Shown here: positions 35,601 through 46,190 of the stretch, piece by piece
Layout: each line of letters opens with the position of its first letter
How positions within the stretch are numbered: the first letter of the stretch is position 1
From: Dolomedes plantarius
Lineage: Eukaryota; Arthropoda; Arachnida; Araneae; Dolomedidae
DNA length: 64,000 nt
Direction: 5' to 3'
Assembly (NCBI GenBank): GCA_907164885.2
Contig: OU015495.1
Span: 103,824,622-103,888,621 of the forward strand
Notes under the pieces: generated by a model
Databases searched by the model: none
The model's input: only the letters and a program-made list of their open reading frames with translations
Told to the model about the DNA's origin: nothing
Translations under genes and position numbers: made by a program

Positions 35601-38600
35601 ATGTAATTGTTAATTATTTCTATTTGAAAAAGGTTTGTTTTTTTGTCCCATGTTTGTTTTGTATGAATTTATTGTTATGAATCATAAAAATAAATGAATA
35701 ACATAATTAGTTTACTGTTATGATTTAGTTTTCAAGTCATGGAAAAAAATTTTCATGTTAGTCCATGGTTGAAGATTGTAAAATCATTTATTTCTTGCTT
35801 TGATTCTTCATTCAGTTTGTGACTTGTTTGTTTCATTTCATTGATTATAACCTAAGAACATTGCAATTTTCCCTTCAAAATTTAATTTTTTTTAATTAGA
35901 GGTATGAGCAAGCATACTTGGAAGTGTTATTTAAGTTACAAATATTTTCAGATATTTATTTTATTAAAAAGTTATTAGTTGTTAGCATGTTAGTTACAAA
36001 TATAGATGAACAAATGGAATAGAATGAAATTTTAAAACATTTTTAATTTCTCGCATATTTAATTTTTGTATAAATTTCTTTCAGAGAAAAATGTTGCTAT
36101 TAGCAAACATTGAGCTGCAGAATAAAAATGCAATTTTAGAGAAAGAAAATACAGAATTAAAACTTCAACTTGGTCAGAGTGTCAGTGAGGTCACCTAAGA
36201 ACACTGCAATTTTTCCTTCAAAATTTAATTTTTTTTAATTAGAGGTATGAGCAAGCATGCTTGGAAGTGTTATTTAAGTTAAAAGTATTTTCAGATATTT
36301 TTTATTTTATTAAAAAGTTATTAGTTGTTAGCATGTTAGTTACAAAATATAGATGAACAAATGGAATAAATTTCTTAAAATTTTTTACTTTGCTTTTACC
36401 AGTATGTTTTCCACAAGTTTAATTTGGGAATTAGTATCGTAAAGTTTTTATAGTCCTCAAAAACCGCAGAAATTTTGAATTTAAAGGCCTTAAAATTCGT
36501 TATTTAAGTGAGACGCTCCGTAATTTGTTTAGAAACTTTCAGACTTACAATTGAAGATCATGAAACCCCTTTACAAAATTGTGTGTTCTGGAGTTTTTTA
36601 GATTTCTCATGTTTTGTATAGTACACATGCATAGTGAACCTTAAATTAATCAATGTTTTGATTGTCAGAAAAAGGCCAGGAGCCTGCCCTAAAGTAGCAT
36701 ATAGACAAAATTGTCTATTCAAGAATGGAGTGAATGCATCAGTTTTAGGTGTTTGTGTTTCAGTATCATCCAATAACAGTTAATGAAAGTTACAATTTCT
36801 TCATTTGATGATTTGTAATAATTTCAGAAATCAGTATTTTAAGTTTAAAAACAAAAACATCAAGTAAAGATCTGTGACAGCTTATTTTCTTATCATATAC
36901 TGGCTCTTTACTCATTGGTTCTGAACTTGTATTTCTATTTTTTTGTTCATTTATAAAATTATATCTGTTATAGATAAGAAAGCAGTTTAAAAAATATAAT
37001 GTATTCATTTTAAAATCTAATGTGTTCACTACAATAAATAATATAAAAAAATATTTCTTTTTATTTGTGTTTTAAACACTAAAAAATTAACATGGTTATC
37101 AAATTTCAATATTGTGTATATTACATTATGGCATGTATCTGACAAACATCATAGAAATAGTTAAAAATATATTTGTTTAGGGTCATTAAAAATTTGATGA
37201 GTGTCATTAAAAACTGCCTAATCACACATTATATGAGTGTGAATCATAATTTATCATAAGGGTTGAAATGAAGTAACTCTTGTAGTGTTGAACTTAAGTC
37301 TCTAGGCTTTTTCTAATTATAGAGTATATTTCTTTACGTAGTTTCTTAAATTAATTTCAGATGATATTTTGTAAAATCGATAATGAACTGAAACATCCAT
37401 AAAATCCAGAAAATTGAGTTTTTGTTAAGAACTAACATGAACCTCCCAAACAGTACAACCTCCCAAATCCGGAATCGTTCAGGACACGGCAATTCCGGAT
37501 TTGGGAATTTTCCAGATTTTAGAGGTTTCTAAATAACATAAAATTTTAGGAAAAAATGAAAATAAACACATTTAAAAAAACAACAACATATAAAATGATT
37601 TAATTATTAAATAAACCTGAATAGAGAACATATAATTAGATTATAATTTAAACATTTCAGTCAATGTTTGTTGCTTTAGTTTCGGCTTATTAGAAATTTT
37701 TTTTCTTGAATTCGATATACTGCCATAATTTCATGTTCCGACATAAAATTCCGCTGTTCTAAGCCTAATATTGTTTTATCTAATGATTTTATCAGGTCTT
37801 CCGTTGACATTTTTTTCATTATCAAGGGATTCTGAATCACTTTCATGATTGCTGTCATCATAACCTTTGTTGTTTACCACACTATCAATAATTTCAGAAT
37901 CGCTCAGAGAAGCCACGATCAGCACATTTTCGTTGATGTCTAAAACTTCCTGTATGTCCCACTTATCCAAGTTAATGTTGCCTTTCTTTGCACATTCTAC
38001 TAATTCTGCTATTTCAGCTTCTTTCCCAGACTCTTGAAAGCCTTCAAAATCGCTGCTGTCATCATTGTCATAATCAGCGAAAACCAATGTAGGCAACAAG
38101 TTATGCCAAGCATTTTTTATAAGTTCCGCATTTACAGTGGACCAAGCATTTGCAATACACCACAATGCATCCTTCACATTAAATTCTTTCACGAAATCTT
38201 TTAGAGTTGTACCACCATTCACGTGGTTTAACATTTTTCGCAAAAAATCATTTTTATACCGGCATTTCAAAACATTCAACAATCCCATATCCATAGGCTG
38301 TATCAACGATGTGCAATTCGGTGACAAAAATTTAACTTCAACATTTTCTTTATTTAGAACTGCCGAATCAGGATGGGCAGAACAATTATCTATAATTAAG
38401 AGAATTTTTGAATCACTGGGAAGTCCTTTTGCAACACAATGGGCTCGAGCTTGGGGTACGAAATAATGGTCAAACCATTCTTGGAAGATATCTTTAGTAA
38501 TCCAAGCTCTTTTGTTGGCTCGGTAAATTACAGGATATACGGTAATACCTTTCAAGCACTGGCTTCGTCATCAGCGCTTGCTTTTTCTCCGCATATATGT

Positions 38601-41600
38601 AATTGGCGGATGCCGTGTCATTTTTGGAATTTATGTAGCCATCCAGAAGAATAGTTGCATGGAGAATCTACTTCCATCTTTTCATGAAACATTTTCGCCT
38701 GCTCTATAATCATATGCCCGGTAAGTTGTATATTTCACTTCGTTTCTGCCGAATCTACTCGATCAAAACGTTGTCCAAATCAACATTATTTGGCGGTCGT
38801 AATATTTTTCTCTTCATTTCTACTTTTGTGACGCTTTCACTGTAAAACTGCATATTTTTTTCTTTCTTTTTGATGATATCATACACTGTAGATTTTCCAA
38901 GTGCATAATTCATGCACAGATTCTGGACTGGCATTCCTTTTCCATATTCTTTTAATAGCTCAACTTTTTGCGCGATTGAAAGAGAAATGTTTTCTCTTTT
39001 TACCTGCTACTGTAGCTGACATAATCACTAAAATAATTACTTATTAACGCAAGAATGAAAATTAAATAAATGATCTAAAATACAAATGGAACCAGAAAGA
39101 AAATACGTGCTAACAAACAGTAATGCAAAGTGTTATGACTTAGGGTAGGCTCTTATGTTCACATAGGAGTCCGGTAGCGGAAGAGTAAAGTATTGAAATA
39201 TATTTAACCAATGACAAACCTCCAAACAATTAGCAACAAAATTTTTAACACCTGTGATTGGTTCATTTTCGTCTGAGCACCATCTTTCCTTTTATTCTTC
39301 CACTATCGGACTCCTATTCACCGATCATTTTGGTAGCGACATCTATCGGTAAAATGGAAAAGTAATATTGGCCATTTATGAAAATATTCCGGATTTGGGA
39401 GGTTGTACTGTATTTACATACGTTATTAAAGCTATCTGTATTATTGCTTAGAAATTTTGTAACTTTTTTTCTCTATTCATAAATTTTTCTGTTTTTTAGT
39501 ATGTGTTTAATAAGCATTAAATTTATAATTATTTTGCTAGGTTAAACAAGAAGAGCCCTCTCCTGTGACAGATTCAAAAACTTTAAATGTAACAGAATCC
39601 AGAGTATCAGATAGTAGCATATCTCTTGAGCATGCATCGTTCATTAATGTACCTCTGCAGAAGGAACAGGATCTGCGAACTCTTACTCTTTGGATGATGC
39701 AATTCGTATATTTACCAGTAATAGCGAGGTAAGTAATTTGACCATAATGAGGTTGTTTTAATTTTCATGTTACTTAAACATTGATTTACCATATGTATAC
39801 ATAGAGCTCATGCTATGTAAAATTTCTGGAGTCTTTAATATCATATTTAGGGACATACTTTTGTGTATGTGTGTTAAAATTTTACTTAAATCCTTCTTAT
39901 ATGGGCACTTTCCCACTTTAAAATAAGCTGTATTGTTTATAAATTTTTAGCGTATCTGTGAAAGAAAATGTCTTTTAAAAATGTGATTATCATTTAAGTA
40001 ATGTAGCATTTTGGATTTCCACCTAACTATCATTCCTTGAAACTGTTAAAATAGTTACCGTTCAAGTGAATAAGTACAGTTTATAGACTGAAAATGTGTT
40101 ATTGAAATGCAAATTTAAATGAGTTTGAAGTACTAAATTTTATCATTCATAAATGTTCTAGACTGTTAATATGCATTATTTTAGCATTCCTTGCTACTTT
40201 CAGAATTAGCTTAAAATATCTTTTTAAATCTAAATTTCTGAAAAGTTGATTGAAAATTTATTATTTAGAATATTTCTTTACTAGTAGTGTATGTTAGAAG
40301 TATGGTAAATTAAAAAAAAAAATTTCTTATTATTGTAGTAACGGGAAACAGTGATGCATTAATATTACTATGTGGTTCTTAAACCTGATTGTTTCCCAAA
40401 TCAAGATGATTAAAGATCAGTAACTAACACACACACATACTTTTAAAAAAAAAAATGGATGCAACTGGAAAAGTGCTATTTATTACAGAGGATGTTTTAA
40501 ATGTTAAAATAAATAAATAAAATAATGTGGTTTTGACATACTTCAGATATTGAAATGTTTAGTTGAAAAATATTTTGGAATAATGCTTAATCAAGTTTCA
40601 GCTCCCTAATATATGCGAACTTTTTACTGAAAAAGCATTTTCTTATTTCAGACTGATGCTCTTCTTGACTTACTTCAGCAGTGTAGTGAGGATCTCTTAC
40701 AATGTGAAGACCTTAGTAGCACTGCACCAGTATGTGGAGAAAGTAGAGAGGTATTTAATTTTTTTAAGTTATGTAGTGTTACATTTGGGTAATTTTTATT
40801 CAAACATTTGTGTTAAAAACTATTTAATTTTTTCTAGTATATATATATAAAAAAAAAAGATTTAAAATGTAGATTTATATAGTACTGTACTCATCCAATC
40901 GAGTTTAGGAAGGGATTGTTAACTAGTGTGCCTCTACAGGTATCAGAAACCTACTAAGATTAATTTAAAATGTTCTGAAGATTAAATTGACTTGCTGAAA
41001 TGAGGTTTTACTTATTTTTGCTTATGAGAGCTTTTAAGGCAGGCTTAGCTCATTTATACTTGTTAATTTTTCCAAAGTCCTTTCCACTTCAAAAAGTTAG
41101 CGATCTTCAAGGATTTATTTGTATTTAGGAACTCTACATCCCAACATGCATGATTTTTTTCAGCTTAAGGGAAAATACATTCTGGGTAAAATATATATAT
41201 TACAAACACCATACTTTTAATACATTTATTAAATCAGTGAAATCAGGATTTTTTTATTCCCTTTTTAGAAAAGAAAATATTTTACTTCAGATTGCAGATA
41301 ATTTTCTTTGGTACAGTTATGTGTCTTGATGTTTATAATTATTTTTACACAGAATGTTATTGTAGTGGTAGTTATTTTAGAAAAAAAAATTATGACAAAT
41401 AAAACTAAATATCTTTAGTTGTAACAAATAAAACTAACCAATTTCATCATGGTGTCATCTGTACAGATTATTGAATGAAGGTATCTTAAAATTAGTTATG
41501 ATTATATTCTTAATTATTAGTTATTTTATTTTATTTTTTTTTTTGGTTTGATATAACTAGAATATTCGGTAGTTACAACTAAAGTATTACGTTAAATTAG

Positions 41601-42874
41601 AATTTTATAGTGTATGATAAAATCTATGAGGGACCTTTTTGAGACTTATAAAATTGAATAATCATAACAAATGAAACTAGAAGTTTATCTAAGTTTTTAT
41701 CATTTCCAATCACATGGTGAAATTTGATCCTAAACATACTTTTGCTAGTGAAAGTTTGAAACTGTTTTATGAACATACTTTTGCATCTAAAAGTTATATG
41801 AAATCCATCAAAGTACAAATTGCATTGTATTTTGATGATTTGTAAAATATCTTCTTTGTTCACATGACATGTATTTATTCCATTTCACTATAGAAACATC
41901 CTCACTGTTTAAAGCACTTGCTTATAGTTTAATAATTCTGTTAAGTTTACGATCAAATTTAAGTTTAATGTTTTATAGATAACAGTCAAACTGCCATGAT
42001 TATTACACTTGTTAAAATTAATTTTTGTTACTATATTATAATATATTGAATTTGAATTGAAGTAGGTTTTGATTATAGTTTTGTTACTTTACTAAGAATT
42101 AGTTAAGATTAAAGCAACCTTAATATTGTAATATGAGCTTTTTATTACTGTCTGAAATGCTTATTTTTTTGTTCTGTACTGAAATCTTTTTTTAAAATTT
42201 TTTTCCCAGACTTAGTTGTGTGTATTTTTTTAAGGGTTAAATTTTACATTTCATAAAATAAACTTTGGTAACAAAAAGAAAAAATAATAAATATAAAAAT
42301 AGATAAAATCTTTATATATATATATATAATGTGTGTGTGTGTGTGTGAATATTGAACTTTTAAATTTTTGACTATCAATACTGATTTTCTCGTTTTCTCA
42401 CAGTGTGAATTACCAACCGCAGAAGTGGTGGGGACCTCATCAAAAAGCCTGGAATCCCACAAAGAACTGATTCATTTTGATCATATTTATTATAAACAGG
42501 AAGGTGACATATCAGATCCTGTTGATTCAAGTCTGTCAAGTAGTGAATTATCCACAAAGGACAGCGATATGGAAATTTCAATGCCTCTTGAAACTGCCTC
42601 TGTCATTGAAATTGATAAATCCTATGAAATTCCTGTAATTTGCTTATCTGATTCATCTGATTCTGAATCTAACAGTGAAGAAATTCACCTGGATGGCCTT
42701 TGCTGTCCACAGTTCAATGATCAAATGTTACATGTTAGTGACAGCAAGTCTGTTGCTAGTCCTGTATCAAGTGATGGTGGCTATGATTCATCATTTTCAG
42801 CGTCCTCTCCTTGCAGCAGTGCTGTTAATTCATGGGATGAAACATTAACAGAACTTTTTCCTTCTTTGGTGTAA
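29433..42874 (+). CDS. Xbp1: XBP1, bZIP transcription factor of the unfolded protein response (6 exons)
   Basis: Coding exons: 29433-29698, 32352-32448, 35449-35559, 39541-39728, 40652-40750, 42404-42874. All junctions are GT/AG and phases agree. The spliced form (minus 23 nt in exon 4) is 402 residues by my count. Exons 1-3 give RKRQRLDHLSQEEK, the basic region KNRVAAQTARDRKKARM and a leucine zipper. Exons 4-6 give an acidic Ser-rich activation region ending ELFPSLV, like the vertebrate SWED...ELFPQL end. The unspliced mRNA is read in another frame to a TGA at 42468-42470 (275 residues). In known animals IRE1 at the ER membrane cuts the cytoplasmic mRNA under stress, and XBP1s enters the nucleus to induce chaperone and ERAD genes. 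The start is chosen as the first in-frame ATG; it follows TTAAA and precedes PQLKKLSKLS. Confidence 0.95.
30161..31572. mobile_element. Non-autonomous hAT element in XBP1 intron 1
   Basis: Left end CAGTGGTGCGCAAAC at 30161, right end GTTTGCTCATCACTA at 31572. The flanks GTGTATAT (30153-30160) and GTGTGTAT (31573-31580) are an 8-bp duplication with one mismatch. A second copy in opposite orientation, itself interrupted, is at 52940-54840. It contains another hAT element (30366-31099). Confidence 0.82.
30366..31099. mobile_element. hAT-type element nested in another hAT element
   Basis: Left end CAGGGGTCGGCAACC, right end GTTGCCGACCCTTG. Perfect 8-bp duplication GTCTAATC at 30358-30365 and 31100-31107. 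734 bp, no transposase. Clearly younger than its host element 30161-31572. Confidence 0.93.
32352..32448 (+). CDS. Xbp1: XBP1 exon 2 (basic region)
   Basis: The first base completes Arg89. The exon then encodes 32 residues: RKMKNRVAAQTARDRKKARM (DNA-contacting basic region, identical in pattern to vertebrate XBP1), followed by the first heptads of the zipper (AELEDQVVELETE). The acceptor is TATTGCAG and the donor GTAAGT. Confidence 0.96.
33509..35233. mobile_element. Unclassified element with imperfect inverted ends in XBP1 intron 2
   Basis: The left part GCTGCGTTTACATG...ACCCGGG is mirrored on the right by CCCGGGTTTTTGGCACATGTAAACGGCAC-like sequence, with further inverted similarity in the ACCCTGC and CCCGCTAAT segments. 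No target duplication was resolved. Near 33690 a B-box-like TGGGTTCGATCCCAG suggests a tRNA-derived piece inside. Confidence 0.5.
35449..35559 (+). CDS. Xbp1: XBP1 exon 3 (leucine zipper)
   Basis: 37 codons, in phase 0 at both ends: RKMLLLANIELQNKNAILEK then ENTELKLRLGQSVSEVT. It completes the leucine zipper needed for dimerisation. The acceptor is TTTCTTTCAG and the donor GTAAGT. This copy, and not the one at 36085, has the working donor. Confidence 0.95.
36085..36198 (+). pseudogene. Duplicated XBP1 exon 3, donor lost, ends in TAA
   Basis: Identical to exon 3 except Arg to Gln in KLRLG and a changed last base (ACA to ACC). It keeps the acceptor TTTCTTTCAG. The donor was removed by the deletion that came with duplication, and the frame meets TAA at 36196-36198. 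AATAAA follows at 36365. If used at all it would be an alternative last exon giving a 158-residue bZIP without activation domain. Otherwise it is inert. Confidence 0.8.
37676..39022 (-). pseudogene. pogo/Tigger (TIGD-like) transposase, broken
   Basis: Related to TIGD/jerky proteins with CENP-B-like DNA binding. The ATG is at 39022 (MSATVAGKKR). A frameshift follows at once, then the helix-turn-helix LSIAQKVELLKEYGKGMPVQ and YALGKSTVYDIIKKK. The catalytic region is intact in the 38555-37776 frame: KILLIIDNCSAHPDS (second Asp) and SPNCTSLIQPMDMGLLNVLK (third Asp). Upstream (39000-38560) several stops and frame shifts damage the first catalytic segment. Near 37830 the frame shifts again and the natural C-terminus (TEDLIKSLDKTILGLEQ) ends at 37676. 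Not functional. Confidence 0.88.
39150..39321. mobile_element. Palindromic MITE copy inside the pogo element
   Basis: TGTTCACATAGGAGTCCGGT is mirrored by ATCGGACTCCTATTCA, with the family core CCTGTGATTGGTTCATTTTC between them. The outermost bases are eroded, so it is an older copy than 26147 or 48437. Confidence 0.75.
39541..39728 (+). CDS. Xbp1: XBP1 exon 4 (contains the IRE1-spliced segment)
   Basis: 188 nt. It opens VKQEEPSPVTDSKTLNVTES. The 23 nt at 39635-39657 are the predicted non-conventional intron. Before removal the frame reads INVPLQKEQDLRTLTLWMMQ and a hydrophobic stretch. After removal it reads AEGTGSANSYSLDDAIRIFT, which joins in phase 0 to exon 5. The length difference (23 versus 26 nt in mammals) is one codon and aligns exactly with the human site. 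Confidence 0.93.
39628..39642 (+). promoter_or_regulatory. 5' IRE1 hairpin of XBP1 mRNA, non-consensus loop
   Basis: Stem GAGC/GUUC (with one G-U pair) around the seven-base loop AUGCAUC. The cut would fall between G39634 and C39635. The consensus loop is CNGCNGN, so the first C and the second G are replaced here. It aligns base for base with human GAGU-CCGCAGC-ACUC. Confidence 0.7.
39649..39667 (+). promoter_or_regulatory. 3' IRE1 hairpin of XBP1 mRNA
   Basis: Loop CUGCAGA, a perfect CNGCNGN, on a stem U-A, C-G, C-G, an A-A mismatch, then U-A and G-C. The cut falls after G39657. Together with the 5' site it removes 23 nt. Confidence 0.85.
40652..40750 (+). CDS. Xbp1: XBP1 exon 5 (dual-coding)
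   Basis: 99 nt. In the spliced frame it reads TDALLDLLQQCSEDLLQCED and further, part of the activation domain. In the unspliced frame the same bases read LMLFLTYFSSVVRISYNVKT, a hydrophobic then basic stretch. Neither frame has a stop. Acceptor TTATTTCAG, donor GTATTT. Confidence 0.9.
42404..42874 (+). CDS. Xbp1: XBP1 exon 6 (activation domain; XBP1u C-terminus in another frame)
   Basis: 156 codons plus TAA (42872-42874) in the spliced frame. The region is acidic and Ser-rich (SLSSSELSTKDSDMEI, CLSDSSDSESNSEEIH) with the conserved ending region SDGGYDSSFSASSPCSS and WDETLTELFPSLV, matching the vertebrate XBP1s C-terminus. In the other frame the first 66 bases encode the XBP1u tail. Confidence 0.94.
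   Translation, partial: CELPTAEVVGTSSKSLESHKELIHFDHIYYKQEGDISDPVDSSLSSSELSTKDSDMEISMPLETASVIEIDKSYEIPVICLSDSSDSESNSEEIHLDGLCCPQFNDQMLHVSDSKSVASPVSSDGGYDSSFSASSPCSSAVNSWDETLTELFPSLV
42405..42470 (+). CDS. Xbp1: XBP1u arrest-peptide-like C-terminus (alternative frame)
   Basis: In the unspliced frame this reads VN followed by YQPQKWWGPHQKAWNPTKN and TGA. Human XBP1u ends with a YQP segment and WGRHQPSWKPLMN, which stalls the ribosome so that the mRNA reaches the ER membrane and IRE1. The shared YQP, WG, HQ, W, P and final N positions are strong evidence for the same function. The activity itself is inferred. Confidence 0.85.
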   Translation: MNYQPQKWWGPHQKAWNPTKN

Positions 42875-43299
42875 AGGTTCTTTTATATTGTTTTATGTAA
42901 TTAATATATTTTTAAAGAGGTTAATATATCTAAAATTATATATATATATGTTGTACATATGCAGTGCCTTTGTGAATAAATCCCTTGATAGTATATTTGA
43001 CTTGTTTATTGTTGGAACTAAGATTAAAATTAATCTGTTCAGGTCCACTGTGTCTGAAACAAAACACTTAAATGAATCCAAGACTGTTATACTAAGAATT
43101 AATGTGCAATCCCAGTTAATTTTTTGTTACTATTAAAATTCTGATAATGGGAGGATTATTTTAAATTTTTATATGAGTGGTATAGTTGAAAAATCCAAAA
43201 ATATTTTTTTTCTAATGCAGAGGCATTTGTCCTGAAACATTCACACTTTTAGTCATGGTAATTTGTTGACTACTTTTTATCTGGGAGAACTTTGCTTCC

Positions 43300-43436
43300 T
43301 GGTGCCACCTCAATTTTGACCGACCATCTCCCCCCCCCCCCCCCAAATGGGCACATTTAAGGGTTCATACCTTCTCCCACCCACTGATGTCATAGGACGA
43401 CTCTCCAGTCTATAGATTTGACATGCCCATATTTTT
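43300..43436 (-). mobile_element. SINE fragment (body only)
   Basis: TGCCACCTCAATTTTGACCG and CCCACCCACTGA match the central part of the SINE at 47033-47357. The tRNA-like head is missing. It has a C-run insertion. Confidence 0.7.
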
Positions 43437-46157
43437 AAAATGATCTTGCATACTTGTTATTTTGTTCCAAACAAAAAATTTACATTTAATAAGTTAATAT
43501 CCCTAATTTTTACATAAGCTTGCACTCTTCATTATTAGCTTGACATATTGTGCATTTCTTTGTGAACACATTAAAAAAGCTGAGAGGGATATTCCTTAAA
43601 TTGAGTGGCAGATTTTGCTACCATACTTGTCTATTTTCAGGTAGATTATTGATCTTTTGTACACTTATTTACTTTTGAAACTAAGCTTAAAATTTATTAA
43701 ATGAATGTGTGAAATAAATGCACAGGGTATGCAGTTTAGAGAATATTTGCTGTCTATTGTTTACAGATTCTGAATATACATTTTAAAAAAATAAACGATT
43801 TAAAATTCTACAGGTTTGATAATATCTCTCTCATAAACAATGTGTTAGCATTTTGAAACTACTTTACCAAGAATACCAAAAAATTTGTACAATTTAACCA
43901 TCTGACAGCAGAAGCAGAGTTAGTTTTTAATCAATGTGTTATTAGTGTGCAACTACTCTAACTGCAGTACTAACTCATATTCATTTGAATCTGATAATTT
44001 GCCTTCAATAAAGAATATAATTCATAAAGGTCTGAGAAAAATAGTTTTACTGTTTTTTCCTGAACAAACTGAAATCGTGTTCAAAATTGCATAAGAGTTT
44101 GATCATTTATCTATTCTAAGTGTGTAAATGCCGTGAAATTAAAAGCGAGTTTTTAATTCTCTATGCATAAGCATCACAATTTACTAATACTAATGAATTT
44201 CATTCTCATCAAGAGACAGGAGTACATGAAAATATAGTAATACCATTCATGTGCTACATTTCTTAAGGTTCCTAATGCCATATATGCATTTAAAGATTCA
44301 ACTGATTTGTTTTATTCAGCTGTGTTTGTTGTCTCTCAGTTTGCTTGTAAAGGCTCTTTTTTTATACACATAAATTTATTTTGTCTGGCTGTTGATCATT
44401 CCTGCTATCGCATATTTGTGTTGCTAGATTGGATGAGATTAATATTCCATGAATGTTACAAGCATAAACTGATAAAGCAATGGAATTGAATATGCAAATC
44501 TCATCGATTTCTAACAGGGATTGCAAGGTCACGGATACTGTGTTTAAAAAAATGCCTGCTTTTAACAAGCTAGTAAATCACAACAGTTATTGAAAATGTT
44601 GATTGTTACTTTCCTATTTATTTTCTCCATGTGCACTTCAGTTTGAAAATTGATGTGGAAGTTTTAAGGGTCTCCTGAATAATGTAGCTATCTTAATTTT
44701 TTAATGTTTTTTGTTTTATCGATATTTAAATATGAACTTTTGAATACATTAATCATTGTAATAATCAGTAAAGCTATGCAGCCTCCAAAAAAGCTATTTT
44801 TCGAATTTAAAATATGAGTATGAATCACTGTATTCTATTTATCATTATTTCACTTTATGCATCCTGTTTCAAAAAGAAATCAAACAAATTTTGTCTTTAA
44901 TTACTATTTGCCACTTTAGGATCAAAATGATTACAAATATACAATTAGTTTTATGCTGAAACAAATATTACATTGTATCTCCCTCTCCCTTTCTGTAAAA
45001 CCTTTGAGGAACTGTTATATCATTACAGTTTGAATCTATTATTACAAGTTTCGTAAGAAAATTGCTGGTTTTCTACATTTTCACCCTCTTTTCATGAGAG
45101 AAAGAGGCTAGGGTAACCATATGCCTACTGGCTGCATCAGGAGTGACATTATTCAGACAAAAATCTAGTCTTAGGATAGTTATACAAGTGATTGAATTAA
45201 ATAGTATTTCAAAATTTAGTGGGCTTTACTATATTACAAATAAATAGAACCAGTGCTGATGAAGAATTGTCTAAATTTTTTAATTCCTTAGAAAATTTTC
45301 TTACTATACTATAATCTTGAATTGAATTTTAAAATCTAGTCATAGGATAGTCACATATGGTTTTAATTGTGTAAATATTCTTTTTTAGTGGTATTTGCAA
45401 AGGTATATAAAGCTCTGCTCTGGAAATGTTTAGTTGGGAAGATGAACAGATAAAAATATTTATAATGCAAAATCAATATTCATAATGCAATTTTTATTTC
45501 TTTGGGGGGGGGGCAGGACCTCTTGCTCCCCCCTGGGTGCATCACTGGTGCCATAAATTTTTAGACTGTTAATATCAAGACATCAGGATGGAATAATTAA
45601 TATGATATAAAATGACAGCATATCTCGCATGATATGAGGATTATGTTAAAGATTATTAACTGGCAGGAAATAAGTGTTTGAAATTTTTAGCATTTGGCAC
45701 TTTGCCATAAATTATGCCCCAAAATGTATATATTCTGTTTTGAATTCATAATTACTTCAAAGTATAAGTTACCAACTTCAGAATATGACATGCCACCCCA
45801 CAGCATTTTATGGTTTAAAATAGAATGAAAGGTTTGCCTGTTTTTTCATGAGGTATGTGGGTGGTCAAAATAGTTCTTTTTTGTGTGAGAGTGCTAAATT
45901 TATTAAGTAAAAGCTGTAAATTTTTGTTATGATTTTCTCTCTTAAGTGGCCGGGTTTTTATTTAATTGTTTTGTTTATTTTTTATCATGTACTCTTAGGT
46001 TATATTCAGTTCTATTTCTTTATTAATGTTGCTTGAGAGAATTTCAAAACAATTCAAAAATATATATCCCTCGTTTACCTACTATTCATTAACTTTGCCT
46101 TTAAAATCAGATTAGGTATCAAGTTATCTAATAGATGGCGCCACTAAAAGTAAGTAA

Positions 46158-46190
46158 ATGACCTTTCTACTCCTTAAGTAGAAAGGTCAT
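46158..46190. repeat. 14-bp perfect hairpin
   Basis: ATGACCTTTCTACT and AGTAGAAAGGTCAT are exact inverted copies around a five-base loop (CCTTA). Too short for a microRNA precursor. Confidence 0.6.

Larger units (their letters stand above)
35397..36370 (+). repeat. Tandem duplication including XBP1 exon 3
   Basis: 35397-35558 plus 35851 to about 36015 recur as one continuous block at about 36036-36370. In the second copy the 290 bp between exon end and CCTAAGAACA is missing. Exon copies (35449-35559 and 36085-36195) differ at one internal codon (CGA to CAA, a CpG-type change) and at the last base. Confidence 0.92.
37451..39411 (-). mobile_element. pogo/Tigger element in XBP1 intron 3
   Basis: Perfect 25-bp inverted ends at 37451-37475 and 39387-39411, beginning CAGTACAACCTCCCAAATCC. 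TA follows the right end, while the left flank is AA, so one target copy has mutated. It encodes a decayed transposase on the minus strand and carries a later MITE at 39150-39321. Confidence 0.92.

Noticed and set aside
39631..39657. A 26- or 27-nt IRE1 intron as in mammals
   Set aside because: Cutting 26 nt before the 3' site gives C and not G at the cut, and 27 nt would not change frame. Only 23 nt fits the hairpin and opens XBP1s.
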